Positions 9,720 through 20,638 of a stretch of 25,137 nucleotides of DNA are shown here, in pieces (positions within the stretch are counted from its first letter, which is position 1; the number at the start of each line of letters is the position of its first letter). A program made the position numbers and the translations under genes. The DNA is from Saprolegnia diclina VS20. Its lineage: Eukaryota > Oomycota > Saprolegniomycetes > Saprolegniales > Saprolegniaceae. The stretch is from contig NW_008246106.1 of the NCBI RefSeq assembly GCF_000281045.1, forward strand, positions 44,220 to 69,356, in the 5' to 3' direction. The notes under the pieces were generated by a model. That model did no database searches. It was given only the letters and a program-made list of their open reading frames with translations, and had not been told where the DNA came from.

Positions 9720-10645
9720 CGTCGGTGTCTCTGCCAAGCAACAAAAAGGGCTCTGACAACGCCACTCGACGATCCCATTACGCGGGCTGCGAAGTGCAGT
9801 GTGACTCACGTGGCATCCCACGGTGCGCCCCCGAGTTTGCCCTTGGCAATTCGGCGCTGCATACAAAAACGTAGCAAGGCGGCCATTGAATGTCATCGGA
9901 AGCCATACAAATAACAAGTACGAATTGAGCGGAGGATTTAAATATTGCGCGTCACCCACATGGTCAGTTGCGGCCCAGTGACCGCGCCGTCACCCGAGGG
10001 GTGTTCAGATACGAGCAGAGGAGGCGAGCACCCGGTTGCGTGACGCGTGGAGCACACCAGCTGGCACAGCGACAAGCAACCAGTGTCGTGCGTGTTGTGC
10101 AGGCTATTTCCACGCAAATCTACTCGACGCCCATCTGCTGGCGGCTTTCGTTTACACGGCGTCTTGCGTGAGGCGGCGAAGAAAAAGCTACGCGACCCGA
10201 GGACAACGCTGCGTGAACTGACTTGGCGGTTGTTGTGATGGCTAGTGCTGCCGAGCTAGTTCATACCTTGCACCATCACTTTTGTCGTCATAGTGTAGCT
10301 ACGCCTGCGCGAACAAGTAGATCTTTGCGGTGCCGCCCCATCCTCTTCGCAAGAACACGAGATCGTACTCATCTAGCATGACGCGCTGAGCTGACGCGCT
10401 CGCGAGGGTCAAGGCGTTGGTGACCGTTCAGCACGGAGCGTCGTTGTTGGTGCTAAACACTCAAATTCAAAGTCGCGCTTCAACGAGGTGTTTTTTCTGC
10501 ACGTCCAACTCGCAGCAACGTCGACGATGGAATGGCGCCTTTCTACAAACGCTGTTTCGTAGCCACTGTATCTCGAATTACACTGTAAACAATACAGGTT
10601 GCAACAGAAAAGGCCACGTGTAACTGCCGGCAGTTGTACAGCGCG
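9720..10645. promoter_or_regulatory. Divergent intergenic region between GAF and coiled-coil genes
   Basis: About 925 bases between two outward-facing genes, so both promoters should be here. An AT-rich TTTAAATATT at about 9935-9945 is a possible core element for the minus strand. Several short open frames (for example 9968-10238 and 10417-10623) show no recognisable similarity or splice continuity, and I do not call them. No RNA gene or repeat was seen. Confidence 0.45.
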
Positions 10646-12932
10646 ATGGAGGTCAAGCGCGCCAAGGTCAAGATCAAGGAGCCCGAGCCAGAGACACTGG
10701 CGTCCATCTCGGAGGTCGCCGCCGTCAAAACAGGGCCTGTGAATCGGCGTCGAGCGACCCGGCCAGCACTGGGAAAAGCTCCCCCCGAGCTATCGGAACC
10801 CGAAGGCGCCCCTGCCGTCGCTCCGTTGTCATCGCCCACCGACGAACAGAAAGGACAATTCATCCCACTCGATGTACGACGACTATTGTCTATACTCGCG
10901 TACTGAGGCGAACTTGTAGCAAGTCCAGCGGCTCGTTCAACGCCTCTCGACGTCCCAAGATCGGTTGGCCAAGCTGGCGCGCATCGAGAAGGCCATCGCT
11001 GACTTTCACGACGAAATCGTCAACGCGACCACCGACGCCGACACGCGACGACCCGTGCCAACGGCAGACGGTGACACGCTTGCCGTCATCAACTCGCTGC
11101 GCACGTACATGCGTGTCCAGCGCGGCTTCAAAGAGGTACATTCCACTTGTTTCCTTGGCACCCACCGCCGCCACCGGCAATATTATGTGCTTTTGACAAT
11201 ATATGGTGCTTAGGACTATGAAAAGACGCTGAAAATCTCGCTCAAGACGGCCACGGTGGCGCAAAAACTGTATGCCAACATGTTGTACTCAACCTAACCC
11301 GCGATATGTAGGGAAGAGAGCCATATCCGAGACGAACTGATTGCGCTCCAGCGCGACCACAACGCGCTGCTTTTAGAAAGAGAAGTGCTTATCGTCGAGA
11401 TGGAGCAGACCGAGCACGGCCGCGCCCTTCTTGTCCAAGAAGGCCTCGATGCGCTCGATCGCGAGCGTGTCGTGAACCAAAGCCTCCGCACCGAGCTCGA
11501 GAGCACCAAGATTGAGCTTCAAAAAGCGCACGCCTGCGTACGTAGCTGTCACGTTCTAAAGGTATTAATGACGCTCGGGTAGGTGAGTACGCAAGCCAAG
11601 GCTCTGGATGAGCGTGAGAACGAGCACCGAGCGATGGCGTACGAGCTGGGTTTGCTCAAGCACACAGTTCACGAGCTCGAGTTTGGCATGTTGCGCCGAC
11701 GCAGCTCGACGGCGATGAGTGTGAGCTCGCAGCAAGCGCCAAGCAGTGTCTCACCCCCGAAAACGGCCGCATATGCTGCGAGCGGGCGCGAACTGCGCCA
11801 AGCCCGCTTAAAGATTGGCAGCCTCGAGGCCGAAGTTGCGGCCGCCCGAGAAACGATTCTGAATTTGAAAAGCAAGGTCCACAGTCTCAAGACAAGTTTG
11901 CGTTCGAATGAGGTGCAAAAAGCCCAAAACGAAGCCCAGCGGTCGAGTTTCACTCGTTGCAGCTTGCTCTGATTGTTGCGTCTGTCTAGTCTGCGGAGCC
12001 GCGAGCAGAGCAAGGACGACCAGATCGCGTCTTTGGAGACCGCGTTGCTGAAAACGCGGAGTCGCTTGCACGAGAAGGACTCGCGCCTGGCTGCTCTAAA
12101 GGTAAGCCGTATGGAGCTGGCAGCGGCTAAAGGACGGTGTTTCTAGTCCGAGTACGACAAGATCTTTGCTGCACTGCAGAAAGACAGCCCCCAGAAAGCA
12201 TCGGCAGCGCCAACGCGCGTCTCCAACGACGAGGCCAGTCGCATTGCGAATGACAATGTGTACACACTCCGTTTTTGTCATTCTTTCACGATCCGTGATA
12301 TAGATATGTCACCGATTATTACAAATCGCGCTACGAACACCAAGCCCACGAGATTTTGACGCTGCGCAAGCAAATCAAGAAATTGCTCTCGCTCGAACAC
12401 AAACAATACCACGACCAACACGCACGCGCCAAAGAGCACAGCCGGCTGCTCCAGAACTTCCAAGACCTCAAGCGGCAGCTGCAAGACGCTGCAATGACCG
12501 CTGCCACCAACCAAAAGCTCGCCGAGTCGAACCAAACGACGCTGCTCCCAGCCTCCGACTACTTGTGCGACGATCTTGGGAAACTTTTAGCGCGCCACGA
12601 ATTCCTCGAAAATTTCTACCGGGACCACCCTGCTGGCGGCGGCTCTCCACGTAAGACTCGTTTCGGATAGCAGCAAAGGTCATCGTGGTACTGGTGGTAT
12701 TAGTCGCTCATGTCATGACGGTCAATGTGACGATGGACCAACCGCCGCCACCACTGTTGCGTACGTCGCTCGCAAACACGCTGACGATGTTGATTCACGT
12801 CTGACAGGGAGCGCGTCGACGCCGTCGGTGCTCGGTGTCATCAAAAACGTGCGTCCGAAATCGGCGGGGGTCACGAAACCCAAAGGCGTCGGCTTGACAC
12901 GGCAATCGTTCAAAGTTGGCGCCCTTTTATAA
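10646..12932 (+). CDS. Long coiled-coil protein of unknown function
   Basis: Ten exons join without breaking frame: 10646-10873, 10920-11135, 11214-11269, 11312-11537, 11583-11941, 11990-12101, 12147-12259, 12304-12650, 12704-12760 and 12808-12932. The product is about 612 residues. The N-terminus (MEVKRAKVKIKEPEPETLAS) is charged and Pro/Ala-rich. Heptad-like helix runs from about residue 80 to 545, for example IRDELIALQRDHNALLLERE, LRQARLKIGSLEAEVAAARE, LRSREQSKDDQIASLETALL and LRKQIKKLLSLEHKQYHDQH. A Ser/Pro-rich break (SSQQAPSSVSPPKTAAYAA) sits near residue 285. The basic tail contains KSAGVTKPKGVGLTRQSFK. No catalytic motif is visible. A cytoskeletal, centrosomal or axonemal scaffold is possible, but I do not recognise the family. 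The last two exons are the least certain. Confidence 0.8.
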
Positions 12933-13486
12933 GTATCAAGTTGATACAATTGTGGTTTGGAGCCTCCTACACTCGAACTGGATTCCAACTCTTTCTGACC
13001 AAAGAGTTTATTCACAGTGACCGACAATTCTGAGAGCCTGCGCTTCGTAGTCGCATCCGCTTGAGGCCCAGAAGAAGTCGAGAAGATGTATGAAAGCGGA
13101 AGACTGGTTGATGTGACGCCTTGGGTACCTTACTCTGGCTCGCTGAAGCGGGTGGCGACGAGCTCAGCCACGCGTAATCACTTCAGCGCAAACTGGTCAT
13201 GCTCTTGCTGTGGTTTTGCGATCTTTGGATCTCAAATTTTATTTCAGAGGTGTATCGGTCTCGCGACACAGTACTGAAATCACACCTCACGCCACCCAAG
13301 ATCACAAACCGCACTGGGCGAGGTATTTCGATAGCATGAGTCACAAATGCACGCTCAAGCTGCCAACTGACCGATCCATCCCTTGGCGTGAGCCGAACCG
13401 AAAACCGGTTTTAGGACATCCGAACCGGTTCAAAATTGTTGACCAATCACAGACGACTTTGCATCTCGAACGTTCACAAAACAGCG
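12933..13486. promoter_or_regulatory. Intergenic region upstream of the Mdm35-like gene
   Basis: About 550 bases without a supported gene. Immediately after the upstream stop codon is a 7-bp inverted repeat (GTATCAA, one base, TTGATAC; 12933-12947), possibly a 3'-end hairpin. The right part holds two CCGGTT-centred palindromes, listed separately. The short open frames here lack any recognisable feature. Confidence 0.5.
13401..13431 (+). promoter_or_regulatory. Paired CCGGTT-centred palindromes upstream of Mdm35-like start
   Basis: AAAACCGGTTTT (13401-13412) and GAACCGGTTC (13422-13431) are both perfect palindromes sharing AACCGGTT, with centres 20 bases apart (about two helical turns). They lie 56-86 bases upstream of the ATG at 13487. 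A dimeric activator or repressor site is inferred. Confidence 0.45.
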
Positions 13487-13870
13487 ATGGACGGCGCCAA
13501 GGACAATGCGGTCGACTGCCTGCAAAAGAAGGCCATGTCCGTACCGCCCCATTTAGATCTGGTATCTGATAGCAATTCGAATGCGTAGCTATGACCACTG
13601 CTTTGACCTGTGGTACAAAGACGTCTTTCTCAAGAACAAGAGCAAGGGCAAACTCGGCTGCCAAGAGCTCTACAAGGAGTACTCGGCGTGTATGACGGTA
13701 CCAGCCACATGCACGTAGCGCTCGCCCTATGAACTAATTATGCGTAGGAGGAGCTCAAGGCAGACCTGCCGCTCGTTCAGAGCATCCGCGCCGAGATGAA
13801 CCCCGAGCACACGGCGCAGTGGATCGGGAAGGACCTTCCGAATCCCAACGCCAAGGCTGAGAAAGCATAA
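13487..13870 (+). CDS. MDM35: Mdm35/TRIAP1-like twin CX9C mitochondrial intermembrane-space protein
   Basis: Three exons (13487-13536, 13589-13697, 13748-13870) encode 93 residues. Splicing at the GTCCGT donor gives the first cysteine pair exactly as C-LQKKAIYDH-C, nine residues between; the second is C-QELYKEYSA-C, again nine. YDHCFDLWYKDVFLKNKSKG matches the YDxCFNxWFxxKFLKG core of TRIAP1/Mdm35. Homologues are imported into the intermembrane space by the Mia40 relay and act as chaperones for Ups/PRELI lipid-transfer proteins (phosphatidic acid, phosphatidylserine), which also protects against apoptosis in animals. The C-terminal extension (LKADLPLVQSIRAEMNPEHT to the end) is longer than the core needs. 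That the predicted splice restores CX9C spacing supports both the intron and the assignment. Confidence 0.92.
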
Positions 13871-14505
13871 CAGACGTGTCATTTGCCTTTGCATTCTTCA
13901 TGTACCGGCTCCCAGATCCTATTACCGAGGGCCGGCACTGCATATCTAGTTCATTCATGGGTTGGCAACGATCTCGCGGCCACGAGACTGCGCAATGTTG
14001 TTGGCATCTCAATAATATCGAAGTTGAGGTATCCGTCACGGCAACGGACTACGTAAAGTTCGCGCGCACTCACCAAGCGGCCTACCTCAAGTGCCTCGCC
14101 ACGACCAACGCATACTTCCGGTGGCGCCAGTACGACTTCCAGGACACGACAGCCTGCTGCAACGACGTTGAGCACCTTATACTACTGCATTTCCCAGCCC
14201 GGACAACGACGCGGTGTCGCGGTCTGAGTGTATCGACTAGTTCAAGCGCTGGGGCAAGGCGCGTACTCGCCACGTAGACCGTTGCCGCGGAGCCACCGCT
14301 TCGATATTGTTCAATAATGTCTTGAGCTGGCTGGCTGTTCATGCTGATGAGGAGAATCTACCCACCTTGAGGCAGCTCTATACTGTGGGGTGCGCATCGA
14401 CAGTTGCTGTTTGCCGACTCGAAACGTCCAACTTGACGGGGCACCGCGCAGACACGGTGATTCCTTGCGTTGGCCACCACCGTTCGTGTTGCACGTATCG
14501 CAGAC
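13871..14505. other. Intergenic region between Mdm35-like and channel genes
   Basis: About 635 bases. A plus-strand frame (13876-14277) includes a protein-like stretch around 14045-14180 (FARTHQAAYLKCLATTNAYF), but it has no plausible start, splice partner or known family. It could be a missed exon, gene remnant or chance in GC-rich DNA. The right end should hold the channel-gene promoter. Confidence 0.4.
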
Positions 14506-17500
14506 ATGTTGTCCTTTGCCGCGCAAAGGTTGCACATGGCCCGGTCGCGCCTCCAGCAGACTGTGGCGCCGTCGAATGTGATCATGGTCGAGTGCCGGCC
14601 GACGAGCAATGAGATGGTGCATCTCGACGCGAGCAAGTCGATCGCGCAATTGCTACACGAAGGAAACGAGCGCGCCGTCCTCTACCGCCTCGCGCAGCCT
14701 ACGCTCGGTCAAGACGAGTTGACCAAAGTGTTCAAGGTACTCCTCCATCCATACCTTTTTGTATCAAAAACCAAGTAGAGCAACGACGCGCTGTGTACCG
14801 CGGTTTGCCTCGGGCACACGGACGTCATCCAGCGTCTTTTGGCGAGGCCGGACGTTGCATTGATCCCCGACGTAGGTCCGGGATGCTAGTCACATCATCA
14901 TTCCATGTTGCCTAGTACATTCTTCAGCCGCTGGTGCTGGCGACGAAACGCGATCGCGCTGACGTCCTCGGGCTCTTTGCCGCGCGCAACCTGGCGTGGA
15001 TCACAACGTTTGGCAGCACCGTAGGCACCCGCACCGAGACGACAAAAAAGACACATATTCTGTCCACATTCCTAGTCGTTTGCGCAAAAATACTGCGGCG
15101 GGCTCTCGCTTTTGCACTACGCGGCGAGCAACCATGCCCACAACGCGCTTGTCTGGCTCTTGGACCACGGTGTGCCGGCCACAGCGCGCAGCGACGTACC
15201 GTGCAACCTCTTGTGTCGCAAGATTTCTCACGAATGCTCATGCAAACTAGTTTGGCGATACGCCGCTCCATGAAGCCAGCCGTGAGCGCAACGAACGAGC
15301 GCTGACGCTGCTGCTTCGCGCCGGTGCCGACATCAACGCCACCAACGATGTACAAAGGATTTGGCAGCAAGTGGAATAGTCAACACATATGTAGGATGGC
15401 TGCACCGCGCTGCATGTCGTCATGCTTTTCCCAAACGAACGTCGGTCCAGAGCACACTGGCGTTTCTGCGCCGCCTTTGCGTCTCTCGAATGGACATGGA
15501 TGCTCGCAATCTGGTGTGCAATCATCACTGTGTCAAACGGCGTTAGCTCGGCACTAGGAAGGATTCTCGGCCGTTGACTTGGCCAAAGACGGCGATTTTC
15601 GGCTCCTTTTCCTGAAGGAACATGCGTTTCGATCCCAGTACCCTTTGCACTACGTGGCGCGCTCCAATGACGTGGCTGCCATGACCGCCTGGCTCGCTGA
15701 CAAGAGCGCGAGTGAGATTGCAACGGCCTTGGCCACCACCGATGACGTAAACAAATCTTGGCCCTTCCAACGCCGACAACCGAGTCGTAGGACGGGCGCA
15801 CGGTCTTGATGTACGCAGTGGAAGCCCTCGACCTCATGCGCACCGACGGCCAAGTGCTCACGCAATTGCTTCCGCACTTGAGCGCCAGCGATCTCAAGCG
15901 GCAAGACCAGGTTTACATGCCCTCTTTTCTTTTTGACGACTCAAATGCAGCAGACAGGGCGCAGTGCCCTCGAGTACCTCCTCGAGAAGGACGTGATCTG
16001 CCAAACCAACCGCGACGGCGCGTCCAACATTGCCTTGATACAAGCACTCGACGCGTTGTCATGCCAGTCGACATTGCCGTTGCGGTTTGCCCTTGGCGTA
16101 GTGTTCTTTGCATCGAGTTGCGCTATCATGGCGATGCCCCTAGGCCAAGGCCCCCCGCGGGGGCAAGCCGCCGCGGATTTGCGGCGGTGCATGTTCCGAC
16201 ACTGGGCGGTCCAGCTCAGTTCCGTTCGCCACACTAGCGTCGACGGCCAAGTGGGACGAGCTTGAAAACTGTCTACGGACCTCGACAGACTATGACGAGA
16301 TCAATCTCCACGATGCGGTGGTGCGATATCGTCTCATCACTTCTGGTCGACTATGCTTCGAGTAGGGTGGCACGGTGCTGCACTACGTATGTAAAAACAG
16401 CAATGGAAGCGTGTTGCAAGCGCTCTTGAAGCAAACGAAGCTCCAGCTCGACGTGCGTACGCGGGATGTACGTCGATTCAATCGATCGCGTTGTCGCTCA
16501 TCTTGGAAGCTGCAGACTTCCAAAGCGTTGGCCATCACGATTGCCGCCAGCCGCAACTTTGAAGACGGCGTGCGCCTCCTCCTGCGCGCTGGCGCGTTCC
16601 ACGGCATCGACGAGCCGTACTCTGCGGTACTTGGCAACACAGTGGGTCTGTATCGTCTAAGGTGCGCGGCTAGTCACGCGCCAGCGAGCTGTATAAGCAA
16701 GCAAGCGTCAGCAAGCGACTTGTGTACGACAACTGGGCGCTGCAGCACCGGTACCCCGCCTACCACTTGGTCCGGCTTCTCAACATTGCCGAAGCCGAAC
16801 GCTGCATACGGGTTGGACCACCGACGGGGATGGTGCTATATGAATGTGCCTCTTAGACCAAGGAATCCGCGCTGCATCTTGCGGTGCGCCACGCGCTGCC
16901 GATAAGTGTTCTCGATCAGCTCTTGGCGCGCGACGACGTCGACTGTGACGCACCCAACGCGGTACGCATATTCAACCGCAAAAGGCTGGCATGCGTGTAG
17001 GAGGGGGAGACGGCGCTCATCGTCACCAGCAAGCTCGGACACTGTGAACACGCGACGTGTCTTCTGGCCAACGGTGCCGACGTCTACGTGTGCGATGCGG
17101 TGGGTCGCTCGTGCTAGTCGATCTGTTGCACTCACACTAGGCGCATTAGATTGGCTGGTCGGCGCTTCAGCACGCGGCGAACCAACACAATCTGTACATG
17201 ATGGAGCAACTGCTTGCGCACATTGACGACCTCCCGCTGCAAAAGGTAGTATTTTTTACTAAACATGTCGCATCATCGAGAAAACTAGGAATTTTTCTGG
17301 GGCAACGACCACGTTTTTGGCGATGACGTCTTGGCGCTCTATAACCGGGAGGACGCCATGCGCCGGGACTCGAAGGCATCAGCTCCGACGGGCGACGCGC
17401 ATGGCGACCCTCCACGTCGACGACGCCTTTGAGCCGAGCCCGTTCCGCAAGGCCCTTATGTGCAGCACGACTCTAGTCCAATGTTTTTTGCACGACTGCG

Positions 17501-19511
17501 TGACGATGGACCGTGACGACGCCACGTTTTCGCATGTACGTTATACGTTTTTGAAGAACATGTTGCGAACATTGTCTAGTTGGACATTGTGTATGGCAAA
17601 TGCGCCCACAAGAGCGCGTTGTACGCGATTCTGCACTTGAAGCTCGCGAACGCCGACCTGACGTTTGCGGCGCAGCAAATATGCCTCGAGCACGCAGTGT
17701 TCCGCCGCCTCCTCGAGATCAAGTGGGAGCTTTTCGGGCGGCGCATGTATGTCGAGCGCCTCCTGTTGCATCTCTTGCTCTTGGTGACGATGACAATATC
17801 TTCCATTCTCTTTGATGACGCGCGGCCGTCGCCGACGACGTATACGATCGGGGTTGTGACCACGCTTTTCGTTGGCGTTGGCTATGTCGCCGCGCAATGT
17901 CTACGTCCGCGGGTCGTGTCCTGGCTGCACGGCAAAGCAGTGCTGCCACGCGACCTCGTGATGCTCATGGGCGTGGTGACACTGGCACTGGCCGTGCCGC
18001 TGCTCTTGTATGCCGATGCACTTTATCTTCCTGTGTGGTATTCCACGATGAACCACCTAACCCTCGGCGCCACCGTGGGCTATTTCGTTGTGAACGAAAT
18101 CTACGAGCTGCGCGGCAACCGGGCCGGGTACTGGGGCTCGAGTCTCAACGTGGTGCAGCTTGTCAACTACACTGCGATCCTCAGTGTGTTTTTGCCCCTG
18201 AAACTGGGCTGGCTGCACGCGCCCAACCAGGTGCAAGCGGGTATCGGTGCACTTCTCGCGTCTGTGCTCTGGGTGCTCTCGTTTCAATTTTTGGAGGTCG
18301 TCTCGTCCGCAAGCTACCTCCTCCCGATGATGACGCACCTGTTTGGGGACATTGCAAATTTTTTCGTGTTTTTTGGCGTCTTTCAGTGCGGCTTGACGCT
18401 CATCTTCTACCAGCTCTTCGTGCTCACGTCCGACCCGGCGTTTAGCTCACTGGGGCAGTCGTTCTCGACGGCGTTCTTTGTCTTGTTTGGCCAAGTCCCG
18501 CTCAGCTCTCTCCAAGCGTTTGACGACCCGGCAGATTCATTTGCGCCCATCATGTACACATCCACGTCGCTTCTCATGATGGCGCACTCGGTCATCCTTG
18601 GCCTCGTGCTCTCCAACGTCCTCATTGCCATGTTCAGCCACACGCTGGAGAAATGCCTCGCAAACGCCAAAGCGCAAGCGCTCATCACGTACGCGTGGTG
18701 CATCCTTCGCCTCGAGATGACCATGAACCTCTCGGAAGCCGACGTGCTGCGCCTCACGCACGACGTTAATGGCGACGGCAAGCTGCAACTGCGACAACTC
18801 TTTACCGCACGCGTCCCCAAGTCGAAGCTCGGGCTCGTCTCCGAGCAAGCGGACGCCTTGGCTCGACACACGACGGCGCGCGCCGACTGGCACAAGCAAA
18901 TGCAGGCGCTCGAGAACGTCGTGGACTCACAGATTCAGTTTGTGGAAGACGCGCTCTTGCACGTGAGTCACTTTACTGAGATGAACGTCGCCGTCGCGTT
19001 CGCTGGCGAGCTCTGCCTTCTGGAGGCAACGCGTGCTGCGCTGCGAACACTTGTTGCTACCGCGCGCCAGAGCCAGCGTCCGTTCCGACATGCGATCCTC
19101 CCGACGCTCCAACGACAAGCCTCCAAGGTGCTGAAGCGGAGCGCGGCCGAGATGCATACGTTGTGGCGGCGCTCGGACGACCCGGCGCAGATGAACGACC
19201 ACGACCAGTGCATGCTTCTCTTTCAGCTCAACCAGCACACGACGCTCGAGACGCCATTCGCAGTGATGGTGCAGACGATTCTGGCAGCCATTGAAACCGC
19301 CTTTGAGATCGAGAGAGACATTGACGACGCAGCGACGCGCCACGCCAAGCAGATGACCGATATGGCAGCACAGTTGGAGGCCGTCGAGAAGCAGAACCGC
19401 GCATTGTCAACAGAGCTCCAAGCAATGGCAGCGCAGCAAACCGCGATGCTCTCGCTCCTCACTCGAATGAGACAAAGCGCCATGTCCACGACGCTTCCAA
19501 CAAGCAACTAG
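14506..19511 (+). CDS. Ankyrin-repeat TRP-like ion channel
   Basis: Nineteen exons (starts 14506, 14779, 14916, 15076, 15251, 15395, 15558, 15791, 15951, 16215, 16366, 16516, 16674, 16857, 17001, 17150, 17289, 17383, 17580) give about 1,340-1,350 residues. The N-terminal half holds about ten ankyrin repeats, such as GDTPLHEASRERNERALTLL, GGTVLHYVCKNSNGSVLQAL and ESALHLAVRHALPISVLDQL. The intron-free last exon has hydrophobic segments from LLLHLLLLVTMTISSILF, a pore-like SFSTAFFVLFGQVPL, and a final helix VILGLVLSNVLIAMFSHTLE resembling S6 of TRP/polycystin channels. An EF-hand-like loop (DVNGDGKLQLRQ, last ligand Q not E) and a coiled-coil tail follow. This implies a cation channel of plasma or internal membrane; ions and stimulus are unknown. 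The TTG at 17580 is internal, not a start. Two places are unsettled: 15416-15451 and 16058-16214. Confidence 0.85.
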
Positions 19512-19984
19512 AACTAGAATCGTAGAGACTCCATTCGACCCGTCACCGTACACGTCACCACGAGAAAGTGATCTTGTATAAGGCCAACATCGTCTATATG
19601 TTGCATGGTGTTTCTGAGAGCAAAATCATATCTCAACGAGGTTCAGTATGGTACGGTGGCATGCAACTCATACAAGACCATACACAGAGCGCTCAGTTCG
19701 ACCATGGATTGCTCTGTGTGAGTGTCGATCACCGCAAGCACTGCGCACCGCCGAGCGAGCTGTTGAAATCGTCCTCAAATGAGCTGCTGGCCGTAGCTAA
19801 CATTAGTGTGGGCATGTTGATGTGGTGAGCCCCAACGTATGTCGTTTCGGTGTCGAGCTGAGTCAAGTTCGTCTCGGTGGGAAGCCTGTCTGGCCCTGGA
19901 GGCAAGGCTAAGCCGTCGCCACCCTGCAACCGATGCACTCCTGCTGCGTATATGTAAAGATCGTCGTGTTCAGAGTGCTAGCAC
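19512..19984. other. Convergent intergenic region
   Basis: About 470 bases between the stop of the channel gene and the stop of the first elicitin-like gene. It should hold 3' UTRs only. I saw no repeat, RNA gene or convincing open frame. Confidence 0.5.
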
Positions 19985-20440
19985 TTAAACAGACAGCGCA
20001 AACGCGGTGGCGATGACGATGGTCACGGTCGGAAGCGCCACAACGGTAGCTGTCGACGGCTTGGTCGTTGGCGCCGGTGTCGAGCTGCCGAGGTAGAGCC
20101 CCAGGTTGGTCAAGAACGACGAGAGCGACGTGCCAAGGAAGGCCGAGACGGTGACGTTGCCGACCGTACAGTTGAGGTTGGCCTTGGCGACAGCTGTCTG
20201 GACGTCCGTGAAGAGCACATCGCAGCTGGGCGTCTTGGCGATGGCCGCGAGACTCGTTGCATTTGGTGTCGGGCCCGCGATAGAGATCGCGACGCCGCTC
20301 TCGTTCGTGCATTTGGCATAGTTGGTGCTCGCGAGCACGGGAAGTAGCGGGAGAGCGAGGTCGGTCGCTGAGCAGGCGGCGCCCGCAACCACTGAGAGCG
20401 TGCATGCACTGAAGAACGCGGTGCGAAGTAGGCCCACCAT
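19985..20440 (-). CDS. Elicitin-like secreted, GPI-anchored protein (copy 1)
   Basis: An intronless 151-residue protein with a signal peptide (MVGLLRTAFFSACTLSVVAG), an elicitin-like domain, a short Thr/Pro-rich linker (SSTPAPTTKPST) and a hydrophobic C-terminus (TVTIVIATAFALSV) typical of GPI addition. Elicitins are oomycete sterol/lipid-binding proteins, and some trigger plant defence. The mature domain has four cysteines instead of the canonical six. The 28 residues between the second and third equal the canonical Cys27-Cys56 spacing, so the missing pair is most likely Cys51 and Cys95. Conserved features include LLPVLASTNYAKCTNESGV and GTSLSSFLTNL. A TTTTAAAT lies about 40 bases upstream of the start. 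Its paralogue is the next gene on the same strand. Confidence 0.88.
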   Translation of the reverse strand: MVGLLRTAFFSACTLSVVAGAACSATDLALPLLPVLASTNYAKCTNESGVAISIAGPTPNATSLAAIAKTPSCDVLFTDVQTAVAKANLNCTVGNVTVSAFLGTSLSSFLTNLGLYLGSSTPAPTTKPSTATVVALPTVTIVIATAFALSV

Positions 20441-20638
20441 GGTCCTCGGTCAACTGTTGGCGCTTGGAACTGCGTCGGTTTTAAATGGTTTCAGGAGGTG
20501 TGTGCGACCATCTCAGACCGCTTCAGGGGTCGCCGATCTATAAGTTCTTATGGCTATACTATGGTGGCTTTGTCGTAGACTTATTTCGTTTTGCACCAAT
20601 AATTGTTTACTTGCTAAACAATTTGAGGATAATTGTGT

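Noticed and set aside
13876-14277. Plus-strand frame upstream of the channel gene as an extra exon
   Set aside because: No ankyrin or other motif, and no donor/acceptor pair joins it in phase to the first channel exon.
17580-19511. Channel part as an independent gene starting at 17580
   Set aside because: The codon there is TTG, preceded by a TAG acceptor of a 44-nt intron in phase with the ankyrin exons, so it is an internal exon.
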